This document shows, piece by piece, positions 1-5,632 of a stretch of 15,346 nt of DNA. The translations under genes and the position numbers were made by a program. Where the stretch lies: assembly GCA_045540975.1 (NCBI GenBank), contig JAZQIE010000075.1, positions 1-15,346 of the forward strand. The letters run 5' to 3'. The stretch is from SIG510 sp045540975. GTDB lineage: Bacteria; Bacillota; Clostridia; Oscillospirales; JAAYXM01. Every line of letters begins with the position of its first letter. Position 1 is the first letter of the stretch. Below the pieces are notes generated by a model. The model did no database searches, had not been told where the DNA came from, and was given only the letters and a program-made list of their open reading frames with translations.

Positions 1-499
1 CCACCGCCATCAGAATCGCTTCGCGTACATAGTGATAGCCTTTGATGTGTGCGGGGATGCCCACCTCATGGATGATATTGGTGATTGCGACCTCAAGCCG
101 CTCCCCGCCTGACTGCACGGGCACTTCGCACTCCGCCATGATACCGCGGATACGGTCTGCCATCACCTGCATGGAAAAGGGTTTTTGGAAGGAGTAGACC
201 ACACCTGCCTTCACCGCCTGACTCATCACCGCGTCGATATTAAACGAGGCGTACAGAATCATCACGGGGAGGTTATTGGGGAACAGTTTTTGTACCTCCT
301 GCGCCACCGCGACCCCGTCAAGTTCGGGCAGAACACTTGCAAGCAGGATGACATCCGGGCGAAGTCCCGCAATTTTTGCGAGCGCTTCCCTGCCGCCCGC
401 GGCACTCCCCACCACCTCCATGTCATGCTGGGTACGAAAAAACTCTTCCATTTGCTGTTTCATTTCCGCGTTTTCATCAATCAAAAAGATTCGTGTCAT
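1..499 (-). CDS. spo0A: Spo0A-like sporulation response regulator with degenerate receiver, 3' end cut by window edge
   Basis: The frame reads 166 residues before leaving the left edge; family members are about 260-270 residues, so roughly 100 C-terminal residues are missing. ATG at 499 follows an AGGAAGGA site 11 bases upstream. Residues 1-120 are a CheY-like receiver and 133-166 begin the Spo0A effector domain, with the diagnostic run ITNIIHEVGIPAHIKGY (139-155) that is nearly invariant in Spo0A. In the receiver the acidic pair is D8/E9 and the beta-5 Lys is K106. The segment that should read LLD-x-x-MPxLDG reads LLASVLPELDG, putting Ala54 at the phosphorylation site, and the usual Thr after beta-4 is Tyr83. 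Spo0A is the master regulator of entry into sporulation and is normally activated by phosphorylation at that Asp. Family identity is very secure. I infer that this protein cannot be phosphorylated in the standard way; whether another spo0A exists in the genome is unknown. Confidence 0.95.
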   Translation of the reverse strand, partial: MTRIFLIDENAEMKQQMEEFFRTQHDMEVVGSAAGGREALAKIAGLRPDVILLASVLPELDGVAVAQEVQKLFPNNLPVMILYASFNIDAVMSQAVKAGVVYSFQKPFSMQVMADRIRGIMAECEVPVQSGGERLEVAITNIIHEVGIPAHIKGYHYVREAILMAV

Positions 500-536
500 A
501 ATTCCCATTATCCTTCCTATCGTTTCGGTCGACTCT

Positions 537-565
537 AATTTACCATATTCTGGAAATTATTGCAA
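537..565 (-). promoter_or_regulatory. candidate sigma-A promoter of spo0A
   Basis: On the minus strand, TTGCAA (565-560) is followed after exactly 17 bases by TAAATT (542-537). Each hexamer matches the vegetative consensus at 4 of 6 positions. It sits about 38 bases before the spo0A start and downstream of the terminator of the preceding gene, where a spo0A promoter is needed. A sigma-H promoter could overlap it (a GAAT lies at about 550), but I could not identify a convincing sigma-H -35. Confidence 0.4.
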
Positions 566-595
566 GATATTTTTGGCAAAAACTGGAAATAATCG

Positions 596-604
596 TTCGA
601 CAAA
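596..604 (-). promoter_or_regulatory. 0A box (Spo0A binding site) upstream of spo0A
   Basis: The minus strand reads TTTGTCGAA, an exact match to the 0A-box core TGTCGAA with its preferred flanking T residues. It lies about 30 bases upstream of the candidate -35 of spo0A, which fits autoregulation. The 7-base core is expected by chance once or twice in a window of this size (another copy lies inside argB), so the call rests on position and the extended match. Confidence 0.5.
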
Positions 605-630
605 AAACCTCGGCAAAAGCCGAGGTTTTT
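603..630 (-). terminator. intrinsic terminator after the PQ-loop gene
   Basis: A perfect 7-bp stem CCTCGGC/GCCGAGG with a 4-base loop is flanked by A and T runs. On the minus strand the stem is followed by six T residues, 15 bases beyond the stop of the PQ-loop gene. It separates the mgtC-like/PQ-loop pair from spo0A. Its T tract runs directly into the 0A box. Confidence 0.8.
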
Positions 631-644
631 CTCATTTGACAAGA

Positions 645-917
645 TTATCGGTTTTTCTCTTTTGCGCGGTAGTAGAAATACAGACACAAGTCCGCGGTGA
701 CCATGACGAAGTTTAAGACATAGAAGAACATGACGTACCACACGAAGTTTCCGCCGACGAGTTTTCCGACGATGCCGCACACATATCCAAAGTCAATGAG
801 GAGCAAAAATGCGAGGCTTTTGCCTTTGGTGGATTTGTTGCGGTAGGTGGTGAGGATGTTATTCGGCCAGGAAAAGCCGAATGCCACCATCATTGCGATT
901 TCCAGGATTTGCGCCAT
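645..917 (-). CDS. PQ-loop / SemiSWEET-like small membrane protein
   Basis: A 90-residue hydrophobic protein with three probable membrane segments (about 3-19, 34-52 and 57-83) and a basic C-terminus. Near the first helix, residues 16-33 read SWPNNILTTYRNKSTKGK. This resembles the PQ-loop of SWEET/SemiSWEET and cystinosin-type carriers (proline, polar residue, then a lysine/serine-rich turn). Here the PQ is PN, as seen in divergent bacterial relatives. The size fits a SemiSWEET, which works as a dimer of three-helix units, so a small-solute transporter is plausible; the substrate cannot be told. The ATG lies 2 bases after the stop of the MgtC-like gene and its GGAGAA site lies at that gene's end, so the two are probably translationally coupled. 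Coding status is fairly secure; the family call is moderate. Confidence 0.75.
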   Translation of the reverse strand: MAQILEIAMMVAFGFSWPNNILTTYRNKSTKGKSLAFLLLIDFGYVCGIVGKLVGGNFVWYVMFFYVLNFVMVTADLCLYFYYRAKEKNR

Positions 918-919
918 GG

Positions 920-1570
920 TTATTCTCCTTCCACAAAGACCACGCCCGTGATTTCCTTCAGGCGCAAAATGTCAAACTCGGAATCCTCTTCCATCACGAT
1001 ATTGATGCCCAGATGCCCTTGCGCGTTGCTCTTCGGCGGCAGCACGGACTGGGTGATTTCCGAGGAAATCATGCACTCAATTTCGCCCATGATACGGTTG
1101 GTATCATACATATTGTCGATTTCCACATAGATATTCTCGGTATTTTTCCGACGGCGCTCGAATTTGGAGAAAACCGAGATGGCGGTAAACACCAGCAGTG
1201 CGCACAGCAGCGCGCCGACATAAAATCCGTAGCCCAGCGCGATTCCGATGATGCTGGTTGCCCACACGCCTGCCGCGGTGGTAAGACCTGTGATTTTGCT
1301 GTTATTCTTTAAGATAATCATGCCCGCCCCCAGGAAACCGATGCCTGAGATGACTTGCGCGGAGATACGGGTGAGGTCTCCGCTGTACCCCGTCGATTCG
1401 CTCAGGTACACGCTTGTCATTGCGGTGAGCGCCGCGCCGAGGCAGACCAAAATATGGGTTCGCATTCCTGCCGCACGGCCGTGACGTCCGCGCTCGCTGC
1501 CGATGAGGACACCGACCAAAACCGCAAGAATCGAGCGGATGAGAACATGGATTAAGAAGATGTAAGACAT
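920..1570 (-). CDS. MgtC/SapB family membrane protein
   Basis: A 216-residue protein with four to five membrane segments in the first 140 residues and a soluble C-terminal domain (about 145-216). MgtC signatures are present: GSERGRHGRAAGMRTHILV (24-42) and GIGFLGAGMII (75-85), followed by GLTTAAGVWAT. Family members sit in the cytoplasmic membrane. In pathogens MgtC modulates the F-type ATP synthase and supports growth in low magnesium. In other bacteria the role is less clear, so no gene symbol is given. ATG at 1570 is preceded by AAAGGAGGG at good spacing. It is the first gene of a two-gene unit with the PQ-loop protein and is divergent from the RNA methyltransferase. Confidence 0.9.
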   Translation of the reverse strand: MSYIFLIHVLIRSILAVLVGVLIGSERGRHGRAAGMRTHILVCLGAALTAMTSVYLSESTGYSGDLTRISAQVISGIGFLGAGMIILKNNSKITGLTTAAGVWATSIIGIALGYGFYVGALLCALLVFTAISVFSKFERRRKNTENIYVEIDNMYDTNRIMGEIECMISSEITQSVLPPKSNAQGHLGINIVMEEDSEFDILRLKEITGVVFVEGE

Positions 1571-1593
1571 AAAATCTCCCTCCTTTCGGACTT

Positions 1594-1622
1594 ATTATAC
1601 ATGATAAAAAATATTCTTGCAA
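1594..1622 (-). promoter_or_regulatory. sigma-A promoter of the mgtC-like gene (shares its -35 with the divergent promoter)
   Basis: On the minus strand, TTGCAA (1622-1617) is followed by a 17-base spacer and a perfect TATAAT (1599-1594). The start codon lies 23 bases downstream of the -10, with AAAGGAGGG between. The -35 hexamer is self-complementary and is the same six bases used by the plus-strand promoter. Confidence 0.7.
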
Positions 1623-1645
1623 CCCCGCTTCCCGCTCGGTATAAT
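1617..1645 (+). promoter_or_regulatory. sigma-A promoter of the RNA methyltransferase gene
   Basis: TTGCAA (1617-1622), a 17-base spacer and a perfect TATAAT (1640-1645). This also decides the gene start. A possible in-frame TTG at 1617 is part of the -35, so translation must begin downstream, at ATG 1668. Confidence 0.75.
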
Positions 1646-1667
1646 AAATGCAAAGGAATGTGATGAT

Positions 1668-2468
1668 ATGATTCATAAAATCTGTGATTTTTCCGCGCCC
1701 GAGCTTGACGTTTACGCGCGCATGAGCGAGGCGCAGCTTTTAAACCGCGAGCATCCCGAGGACGGGCTTTTTATCGCGGAGAGTCCCTTGGTGATTGGGC
1801 GGGCGTTGGATGCGGGTTTTATCCCGCTCTCCGCACTTGCGGATGAGCGTGAGCTCTCCCACCCGATTCTGAAGCGGCTGCGCGATATCCCGATTTACAC
1901 CGCGCCGTTTGACGTGCTCACCAATCTCACCGGCTTTGCGCTCACACGCGGCATGCTGTGTGTGATGAGAAGAAAGCCGCTCCCCACCGCGGAGGCGCTT
2001 TGCAAATCCGCGCGGCGGATTGCGGTGTTGGAGGATGTGATGAATCCCACCAATGTGGGTGCCGTCATCCGCTCCGCCGCGGCGCTTGGGATGGATGCGG
2101 TCCTGCTCACGCAGAATTGCTCGAATCCCTTATACCGCCGTGCCATCCGTGTGAGCATGGGTTGTGTGTTCCAAATACCGTGGACCTTTTGCGGCGAGAA
2201 TTGGCACAGGGAATTGAAAGCCCTCGGCTTTACCACCGCCGCAATGGCGCTGTGCGAGGACACCCTCAGCATCTCCGACCCGCGCTTGCGCGAGGCGGAA
2301 AAACTCGCAATCGTGCTGGGAACAGAGGGAGACGGACTCTCGGATGCCACGATTTCCGCCTGCGACCACACGGTCAAAATCCCAATGGCGCATGGGGTGG
2401 ACTCCTTAAACGTTGCCGCGGCAAGTGCGGTTGCGTTTTGGGAGATGACAAAACAACAAATGCCTTGA
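1668..2468 (+). CDS. SpoU/TrmH family RNA 2'-O-methyltransferase
   Basis: A 266-residue protein starting at ATG 1668 behind AAAGGA and a clear promoter. The C-terminal SPOUT domain carries the three family motifs in order: NPTNVGAVIR (126-135), IVLGTEGDGLS (215-225) and IPMAHGVDSLNVAAASAV (238-255). These form the trefoil-knot S-adenosylmethionine site, with Arg135 and the Asn in the third motif conserved. Residues 1-100 match the substrate-binding domain seen in TrmH/RlmB-type enzymes (short IAESPLVIGRAL stretch at 36-47). Such enzymes methylate a ribose 2'-OH in rRNA or tRNA; which RNA cannot be told here. The gene is convergent with kptA, and the last codons lie inside a shared terminator palindrome, so the protein ends in QMP. 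Confidence 0.92.
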   Translation: MIHKICDFSAPELDVYARMSEAQLLNREHPEDGLFIAESPLVIGRALDAGFIPLSALADERELSHPILKRLRDIPIYTAPFDVLTNLTGFALTRGMLCVMRRKPLPTAEALCKSARRIAVLEDVMNPTNVGAVIRSAAALGMDAVLLTQNCSNPLYRRAIRVSMGCVFQIPWTFCGENWHRELKALGFTTAAMALCEDTLSISDPRLREAEKLAIVLGTEGDGLSDATISACDHTVKIPMAHGVDSLNVAAASAVAFWEMTKQQMP

Positions 2469-2488
2469 CCGAATCGGTCAAGGCATTT
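2458..2488. terminator. bidirectional terminator containing both convergent stop codons
   Basis: A 15-base perfect inverted repeat (2458-2472 and 2474-2488, one central base; in RNA the loop would be the central GAAT or slightly larger). The plus-strand transcript ends in four T residues. The minus-strand transcript has a poorer T stretch. The stop codon of the methyltransferase (2466-2468) and that of kptA (2478-2480) lie exactly opposite one another in the stem. Confidence 0.8.
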
Positions 2489-3038
2489 TGATTTGTTCTT
2501 CGATATAGCGGATAGGGACGGATTCGATACACCAAACATCGTTTTCGGTTTTTCCGAAGACGAAACCATCCTTTGCCATTTGTTCCGCATTGATTTTGAG
2601 CAGAATCGGAACAAGGTGCCAACGTGTGGCGGATTTCCACGCGACCTCCATGTCCGCGTGCAGATGTACCGCGTGTCGCGCCATTTTTTCGATTGCGCCG
2701 CTTCGCATAATTTTCTCCAAAGCGACCGTTGTGGTGCCGTGATAGAGGGCTTGGGGCGGTTGAAGGGTTTCCAACTCGGGCGTCACCCACGGGATGGAAT
2801 GGCCCTGACACGCCTTGATTCTTGTGTGGTCCGGACTAAAGCGATACCTTCCCTTTTGGTCTTCCGCCACGATTGATTCCAGTTCCGCCCGTGTGACGGT
2901 ATATTTCTCGCCCCGGTTGATGCCGAAAATCAAATCTTCCACAGACACCCAGCCGTGGGAATCCATTGCAAGTCCGATTTCCTCCGGTTTGTGCCGCAAC
3001 AGAAAGCACAGATACACTGAAAGATTTTTCTTTGCCAT
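2478..3038 (-). CDS. kptA: RNA 2'-phosphotransferase, Tpt1/KptA family
   Basis: A 186-residue protein starting at ATG 3038, 5 bases after the preceding stop; a TTG at 3050 is an alternative start. The family moves an internal RNA 2'-phosphate to NAD+, giving ADP-ribose 1'',2''-cyclic phosphate. In fungi and plants this finishes tRNA splicing; the bacterial role is unsettled. All family landmarks are visible: LRHKPEEIGL (14-23) with the R15-H16 pair, DSHGWVSVEDL (26-36), RIKACQGHSI (73-82), LYHGT (98-102), the M-R-H-x-V-H-L segment at 119-126 and a final NDVWCIESVPIRYI-type strand. Length is typical, with no missing core residue. It is the last gene of a four-gene leftward cluster. Its C-terminus, KMP, is encoded inside the terminator palindrome. 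Confidence 0.95.
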   Translation of the reverse strand: MAKKNLSVYLCFLLRHKPEEIGLAMDSHGWVSVEDLIFGINRGEKYTVTRAELESIVAEDQKGRYRFSPDHTRIKACQGHSIPWVTPELETLQPPQALYHGTTTVALEKIMRSGAIEKMARHAVHLHADMEVAWKSATRWHLVPILLKINAEQMAKDGFVFGKTENDVWCIESVPIRYIEEQIKMP

Positions 3039-3043
3039 TTCCG

Positions 3044-3400
3044 TTACCAATCCCCGTTTTCGTCAAGCGTGATGTAGCCGCACTCCGCCCAACGCGACAC
3101 GTACTTCTCCTCGAGTAATTCGTCCAAAAATTTCTCGATTTCCAAGGCGCGCAGGTCGGGGGTTTCCGTTAGACTTTGGAGGATTCTGTCCACCGTATCA
3201 TCGTAGAGCGATTCAATCTCGGAGATGGGAAGTGCTCTGCCTTGACACCAGCCATCCGCATCGGCAAGCGGATATTCTGCCCCATCCACAACCAAAACAA
3301 GCGCAGCGGTGGGAAGGCTGCGGCTGAGAATTTCCCATTTTGACGTATCGGGAACGAAAACAAGTCCCTTTGTCCCGAACGCTTTATATGTAACAATCAT
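3044..3400 (-). CDS. hypothetical protein, 118 residues, in the kptA cluster
   Basis: I do not recognise this protein. It is soluble and acidic. A beta-rich N-terminal half (short strands around MIVTYKAF and ALVLVVDGAEYPL) is followed by a helical half rich in Glu, Leu and Asp (residues about 62-102), ending in ECGYITLDENGDW. No membrane segment or catalytic signature is visible. The start is set at ATG 3400, which has a GGGGAAGG site just upstream. The frame stays open for 42 codons further back, but that part overlaps the preceding gene and reads as low-complexity Thr/Arg shadow sequence. It lies 13 bases after the 152-residue gene and 5 bases before kptA, so it is probably co-transcribed. 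Confidence 0.7.
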   Translation of the reverse strand: MIVTYKAFGTKGLVFVPDTSKWEILSRSLPTAALVLVVDGAEYPLADADGWCQGRALPISEIESLYDDTVDRILQSLTETPDLRALEIEKFLDELLEEKYVSRWAECGYITLDENGDW

Positions 3401-3413
3401 GTGACCTTCCCCG

Positions 3414-3872
3414 TTACTGCGCGACACAGCAGAGGTGCGCGTTGTCCTCGCGGTCATTACTACCCGAGCCGTTGTCGTCACTTGCATAGTAGGTGCAGAC
3501 CGTCTGATACGGGAATGCAACCGCACCGTCTAAGCTTGCAAACGCTTCGATGCGCACACCGAGGAGGATACCGTCCTCCACAATGAGGCTCAAAAGTCCG
3601 CTGTATTGATCAAGCGCGTAGCCGTATCTGTTTTGGTTTTCCTTGGTAATCTCGCCGTACGCGGTGCGGGAATGTACCTCATCCTCCACGATGCGGTAGG
3701 CTTGCATCTGCTCCTCCAAGGGTTTCCCCGCAAGGGACTCCAAAAAGCCTTCGGGCCAGGAAAGTTCCTTTAAAATCGCGCTTTTGCGGTCATCTGCCGC
3801 ATCCACGCGTTTCCATGCCTCTCTCGGCAGGCGTACACTGTCCAAAACATCGTCCAAGCGTTCAATCTTCAC
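3414..3872 (-). CDS. hypothetical protein, 152 residues, in the kptA cluster
   Basis: I do not recognise this protein. It starts at GTG 3872 behind a strong GGGAGGA site 7 bases upstream. Residues 1-70 are predicted mostly helical and charged (MKIERLDDVLDSVRL at the start). Residues 85-130 look like a beta-sheet core (GLLSLIVEDGILLGVRIEAF). The tail (about 131-148) is Asp/Asn/Gly-rich and polar, ending in CCVAQ with a vicinal Cys pair. No transmembrane helix is visible. The first half loosely recalls small immunity or stress proteins, but I cannot support a family. It sits 15 bases after the tail-anchored gene and 13 bases before the next. Confidence 0.72.
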   Translation of the reverse strand: MKIERLDDVLDSVRLPREAWKRVDAADDRKSAILKELSWPEGFLESLAGKPLEEQMQAYRIVEDEVHSRTAYGEITKENQNRYGYALDQYSGLLSLIVEDGILLGVRIEAFASLDGAVAFPYQTVCTYYASDDNGSGSNDREDNAHLCCVAQ

Positions 3873-3887
3873 GTCAAATTCCTCCCG

Positions 3888-4217
3888 TTAAAAATTCAAA
3901 ATTCCCATTCTGCGCAAAATTCCGAGTGCGAGACCCAGCACAAGCGCAATGGCAATGATGATGAGTCTCTGCTTCAAAACACCGTTTCCGTTTGCGGCAC
4001 GGCTTTCATCCAGCCAATAGCAACCCGCACCCGCACGTTTTACTATCTCCATACTGAGCATTTTATGCATTCTGTCGCGGTCGGTCAAACTTTCGCCGTT
4101 CGGAAACAGTTCCGCGCGCGTGACCGCGGTGTCCGCGGAGAGTGCATTCAACGCGCGAAAGCGTTCATAATATTCCCCAAATGCACCGTCTAACAGTTTC
4201 TGATACTGTTTTGCCAT
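3888..4217 (-). CDS. small tail-anchored protein with winged-helix-like N-terminus
   Basis: About 109 residues with a single C-terminal membrane helix (LIIIAIALVLGLALGIL, about 85-101) and a short basic end, so the soluble part probably faces the cytoplasm. The N-terminal 70 residues have the pattern of a small winged helix: helices around RFRALNAL, a turn with the phrase AVTRAELF, a recognition-like helix around RMHKMLSMEIVKRAG, then a wing-like GAGCYWLDE. That is inference from pattern, not a family match. Two ATGs in tandem (4220 and 4217) follow AGGAGGG. The second has the better spacing and is used here. It is the first gene of the cluster that ends with kptA. Confidence 0.75.
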   Translation of the reverse strand: MAKQYQKLLDGAFGEYYERFRALNALSADTAVTRAELFPNGESLTDRDRMHKMLSMEIVKRAGAGCYWLDESRAANGNGVLKQRLIIIAIALVLGLALGILRRMGILNF

Positions 4218-4238
4218 CATCTTCCCTCCTTTTTTTCT

Positions 4239-4247
4239 ATTCTACCA
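4239..4247 (-). promoter_or_regulatory. candidate extended -10 promoter for the kptA cluster
   Basis: The minus strand reads TGGTAGAAT, an extended -10 element, 19 bases before the first ATG of the cluster. No good -35 is seen; the -35 position would fall within the preceding gene's terminator, which suits an extended -10 promoter. Low confidence. Confidence 0.35.
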
Positions 4248-4251
4248 CAGT

Positions 4252-4289
4252 AAAACAAAAAAGTACAGAGGGTATCTCCCCCTCTGTAC
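4252..4289 (-). terminator. intrinsic terminator of the 352-residue protein gene
   Basis: A perfect 10-bp stem GTACAGAGGG/CCCTCTGTAC with a 7-base loop. On the minus strand it is followed by TTTTTTGTTTT. It begins 8 bases after the stop of the upstream gene. It separates that gene from the kptA cluster, which therefore needs its own promoter. Confidence 0.9.
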
Positions 4290-4296
4290 TCCACGC

Positions 4297-5355
4297 TTAT
4301 TTTTTGATTGTTTCGTAGATTCGGATTTTTGCCTTCGGGTCATAACAATAGCCGCAAAAGCTGTCTCCCGATACGGTTAGAATATAGCGGTCCAAAACAT
4401 CCGCAACTTCGCCTTTGATTGATGACTTTGCGACGATTTTGCACGAATCGTCCGCAAAAAAGATGCGACCGTTTCCTTCCAGCAGCAATTCACCCGAGGG
4501 CAGAAAACCGACGGGATAAAAGCCGTTTGGCAATGTCATTGTTTTTCCGCGGTATGCAGGGGGACAAAGTTCGGAGAAGCCCGCTTTACAACGTGTTCCG
4601 TAGTGGATTTCAAACCTTGGATCCTCGTGCTGACGGATGATTCTGTCCGTCTGAAAGACATCGGATTCAACCGCCGCCAAGTCTGTTCCCGTAAATTGCA
4701 TCGGCGTTAGTGTGCGGCAATTCTCCTCGCAAAAACCGTAGAGGAAGAAGTGCGGTTTCACCGTGGTATGGTTGCCGAAGGTATCAAAAAAGAGTTTTCC
4801 GGGATACTCGCGAATCAACTTCAAGGAGATTGGTGACTTTGCTCCGCTCAAAGCTTTTTCCTCAGCCAGATAGTCCCGATAGAGTTTATCCTCTTGCGCG
4901 CGAAACAAGATATTCGGCGTTTCCTCCAACTCCGGGTGATACAGCAAGCAGACTCCAAAGAATTCCTCCAGCATGGAAATCTTACGGTCGGTATCCGAAC
5001 AAGCCAAGATATGAGAGAGTCTCTTTTTCTGTCCATCCCGATAACCAACCATTGCAGGAATGTCATAGAGTTTCCGATTGGAACTCACCGCACCGTCCGA
5101 ATATCGGGCGGCCGATGTTCCGTTTTGAAAAAACTCAAGCCAAATCATTTCGCTGTCAAACACGCCAAAGCAGAGAATCGGCACATCAATTTGCTTTGAA
5201 ATCAGTTTGGCGGTCTTATGTGCAAAGCCCCATCCTTTTTCGGTTAGGTTGTCTGTACAAGTCAACCGATTGGATGCGTGGGATACAAAAGAAACGTCTG
5301 TGTGTTCCGGTGCGGCACTGCCGAAAATATGAATACTGATTAAGGATGTACCCAT
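4297..5355 (-). CDS. hypothetical protein, 352 residues
   Basis: I do not recognise this protein. It has no signal peptide or membrane helix and reads as cytosolic. The N-terminal 80 residues (starting MGTSLISIHIFGS) alternate strand and helix and contain a Trp/Gly-rich turn (EKGWGFAHKTAKLI). Residues 90-190 are helical and charged. The last 80-90 residues look like short beta-strands with repeated Gly/Asp turns (LPNGFYPVGFLPSGELLLEG), like a few blades of a propeller-type fold; this is only a pattern impression. ATG 5355 follows GGGAGGTGA at good spacing, with a TATAAT box upstream and a strong terminator downstream, so it appears to be a single-gene unit. Codon use resembles its neighbours. 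Confidence 0.8.
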   Translation of the reverse strand: MGTSLISIHIFGSAAPEHTDVSFVSHASNRLTCTDNLTEKGWGFAHKTAKLISKQIDVPILCFGVFDSEMIWLEFFQNGTSAARYSDGAVSSNRKLYDIPAMVGYRDGQKKRLSHILACSDTDRKISMLEEFFGVCLLYHPELEETPNILFRAQEDKLYRDYLAEEKALSGAKSPISLKLIREYPGKLFFDTFGNHTTVKPHFFLYGFCEENCRTLTPMQFTGTDLAAVESDVFQTDRIIRQHEDPRFEIHYGTRCKAGFSELCPPAYRGKTMTLPNGFYPVGFLPSGELLLEGNGRIFFADDSCKIVAKSSIKGEVADVLDRYILTVSGDSFCGYCYDPKAKIRIYETIKK

Positions 5356-5374
5356 TCAATCACCTCCCATGTTT

Positions 5375-5403
5375 ATTATATCAAACAAAATGAGGTTTGT
5401 ATA
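5375..5403 (-). promoter_or_regulatory. candidate sigma-A promoter of the 352-residue protein gene
   Basis: The minus strand has TATACA (5403-5398), a 17-base spacer and a perfect TATAAT (5380-5375), 19 bases before the ATG. A short inverted repeat CAAAC/GTTTG lies within the spacer. Confidence 0.5.
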
Positions 5404-5582
5404 GCGGCACACCGTCCCATGCAGTTTTCCGACAAATTGACATCCCTGCGCGCAATGGTTTTGAACACAAATGTGACACATGCGGGAAAGGAGATGCAAA
5501 CACGGTCAAGCCGCGCATCCGTCTTGGAGATGACCGTGAGGGCACCGTTTCCGTCAAAGCGAAGTGGGATGAACTCAAATAA
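5397..5582 (+). other. orphan open frame, possible gene fragment
   Basis: An open frame of 61 codons from a TTG with no ribosome site; it would need a missing 5' part to be a gene. It reads as fairly normal protein, with a Cys pair in HKCDTCGKGD and the ending VSVKAKWDELK. The opposite strand is also open over the same bases (residues reading IPLRFDGNGALTVI and on), so which frame, if either, was coding is uncertain. It is bounded by the promoter of the 352-residue gene on the left and the spoIVB fragment on the right. It fits a decayed remnant better than a functional gene. Confidence 0.25.
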
Positions 5583-5628
5583 AAATTCCGTAGCCGCGGG
5601 TGACCGCGCCGATGAGTTTGCCGTTTTG
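5575..5628 (-). pseudogene. fragment of a second spoIVB 3' region
   Basis: The minus strand encodes QNGKLIGAVT-RGYGIFI and then a stop. This matches residues 296-319 of the intact SpoIVB in this window, apart from an in-frame loss of eight codons (HVLVNNPT) and a one-base insertion after the final Ile codon that creates the TGA. Over the shared bases there are six substitutions, all at third codon positions, so the copy diverged while still coding and decayed later. It begins 4 bases after the stop of the DUF4886 hydrolase. The catalytic-serine region and everything upstream are absent. It cannot be functional. Confidence 0.65.
5579..5592. repeat. 14-base direct repeat, left copy
   Basis: ATAAAAATTCCGTA, identical and in the same orientation to 8341-8354. 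It is the best-conserved stretch of the spoIVB fragment homology, so it comes from shared descent of two spoIVB copies; it need not be an integration site. The pair brackets the AT-rich block. Confidence 0.6.
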
Positions 5629-5632
5629 TCGG

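Noticed and set aside
1617..1667. TTG start for the RNA methyltransferase
   Set aside because: The codon is part of the promoter -35, so it cannot be in the transcript.
3401..3526. N-terminal extension of the 118-residue protein
   Set aside because: It overlaps the preceding gene, reads as Thr/Arg-rich shadow sequence, and lacks a ribosome site, whereas ATG 3400 has one.
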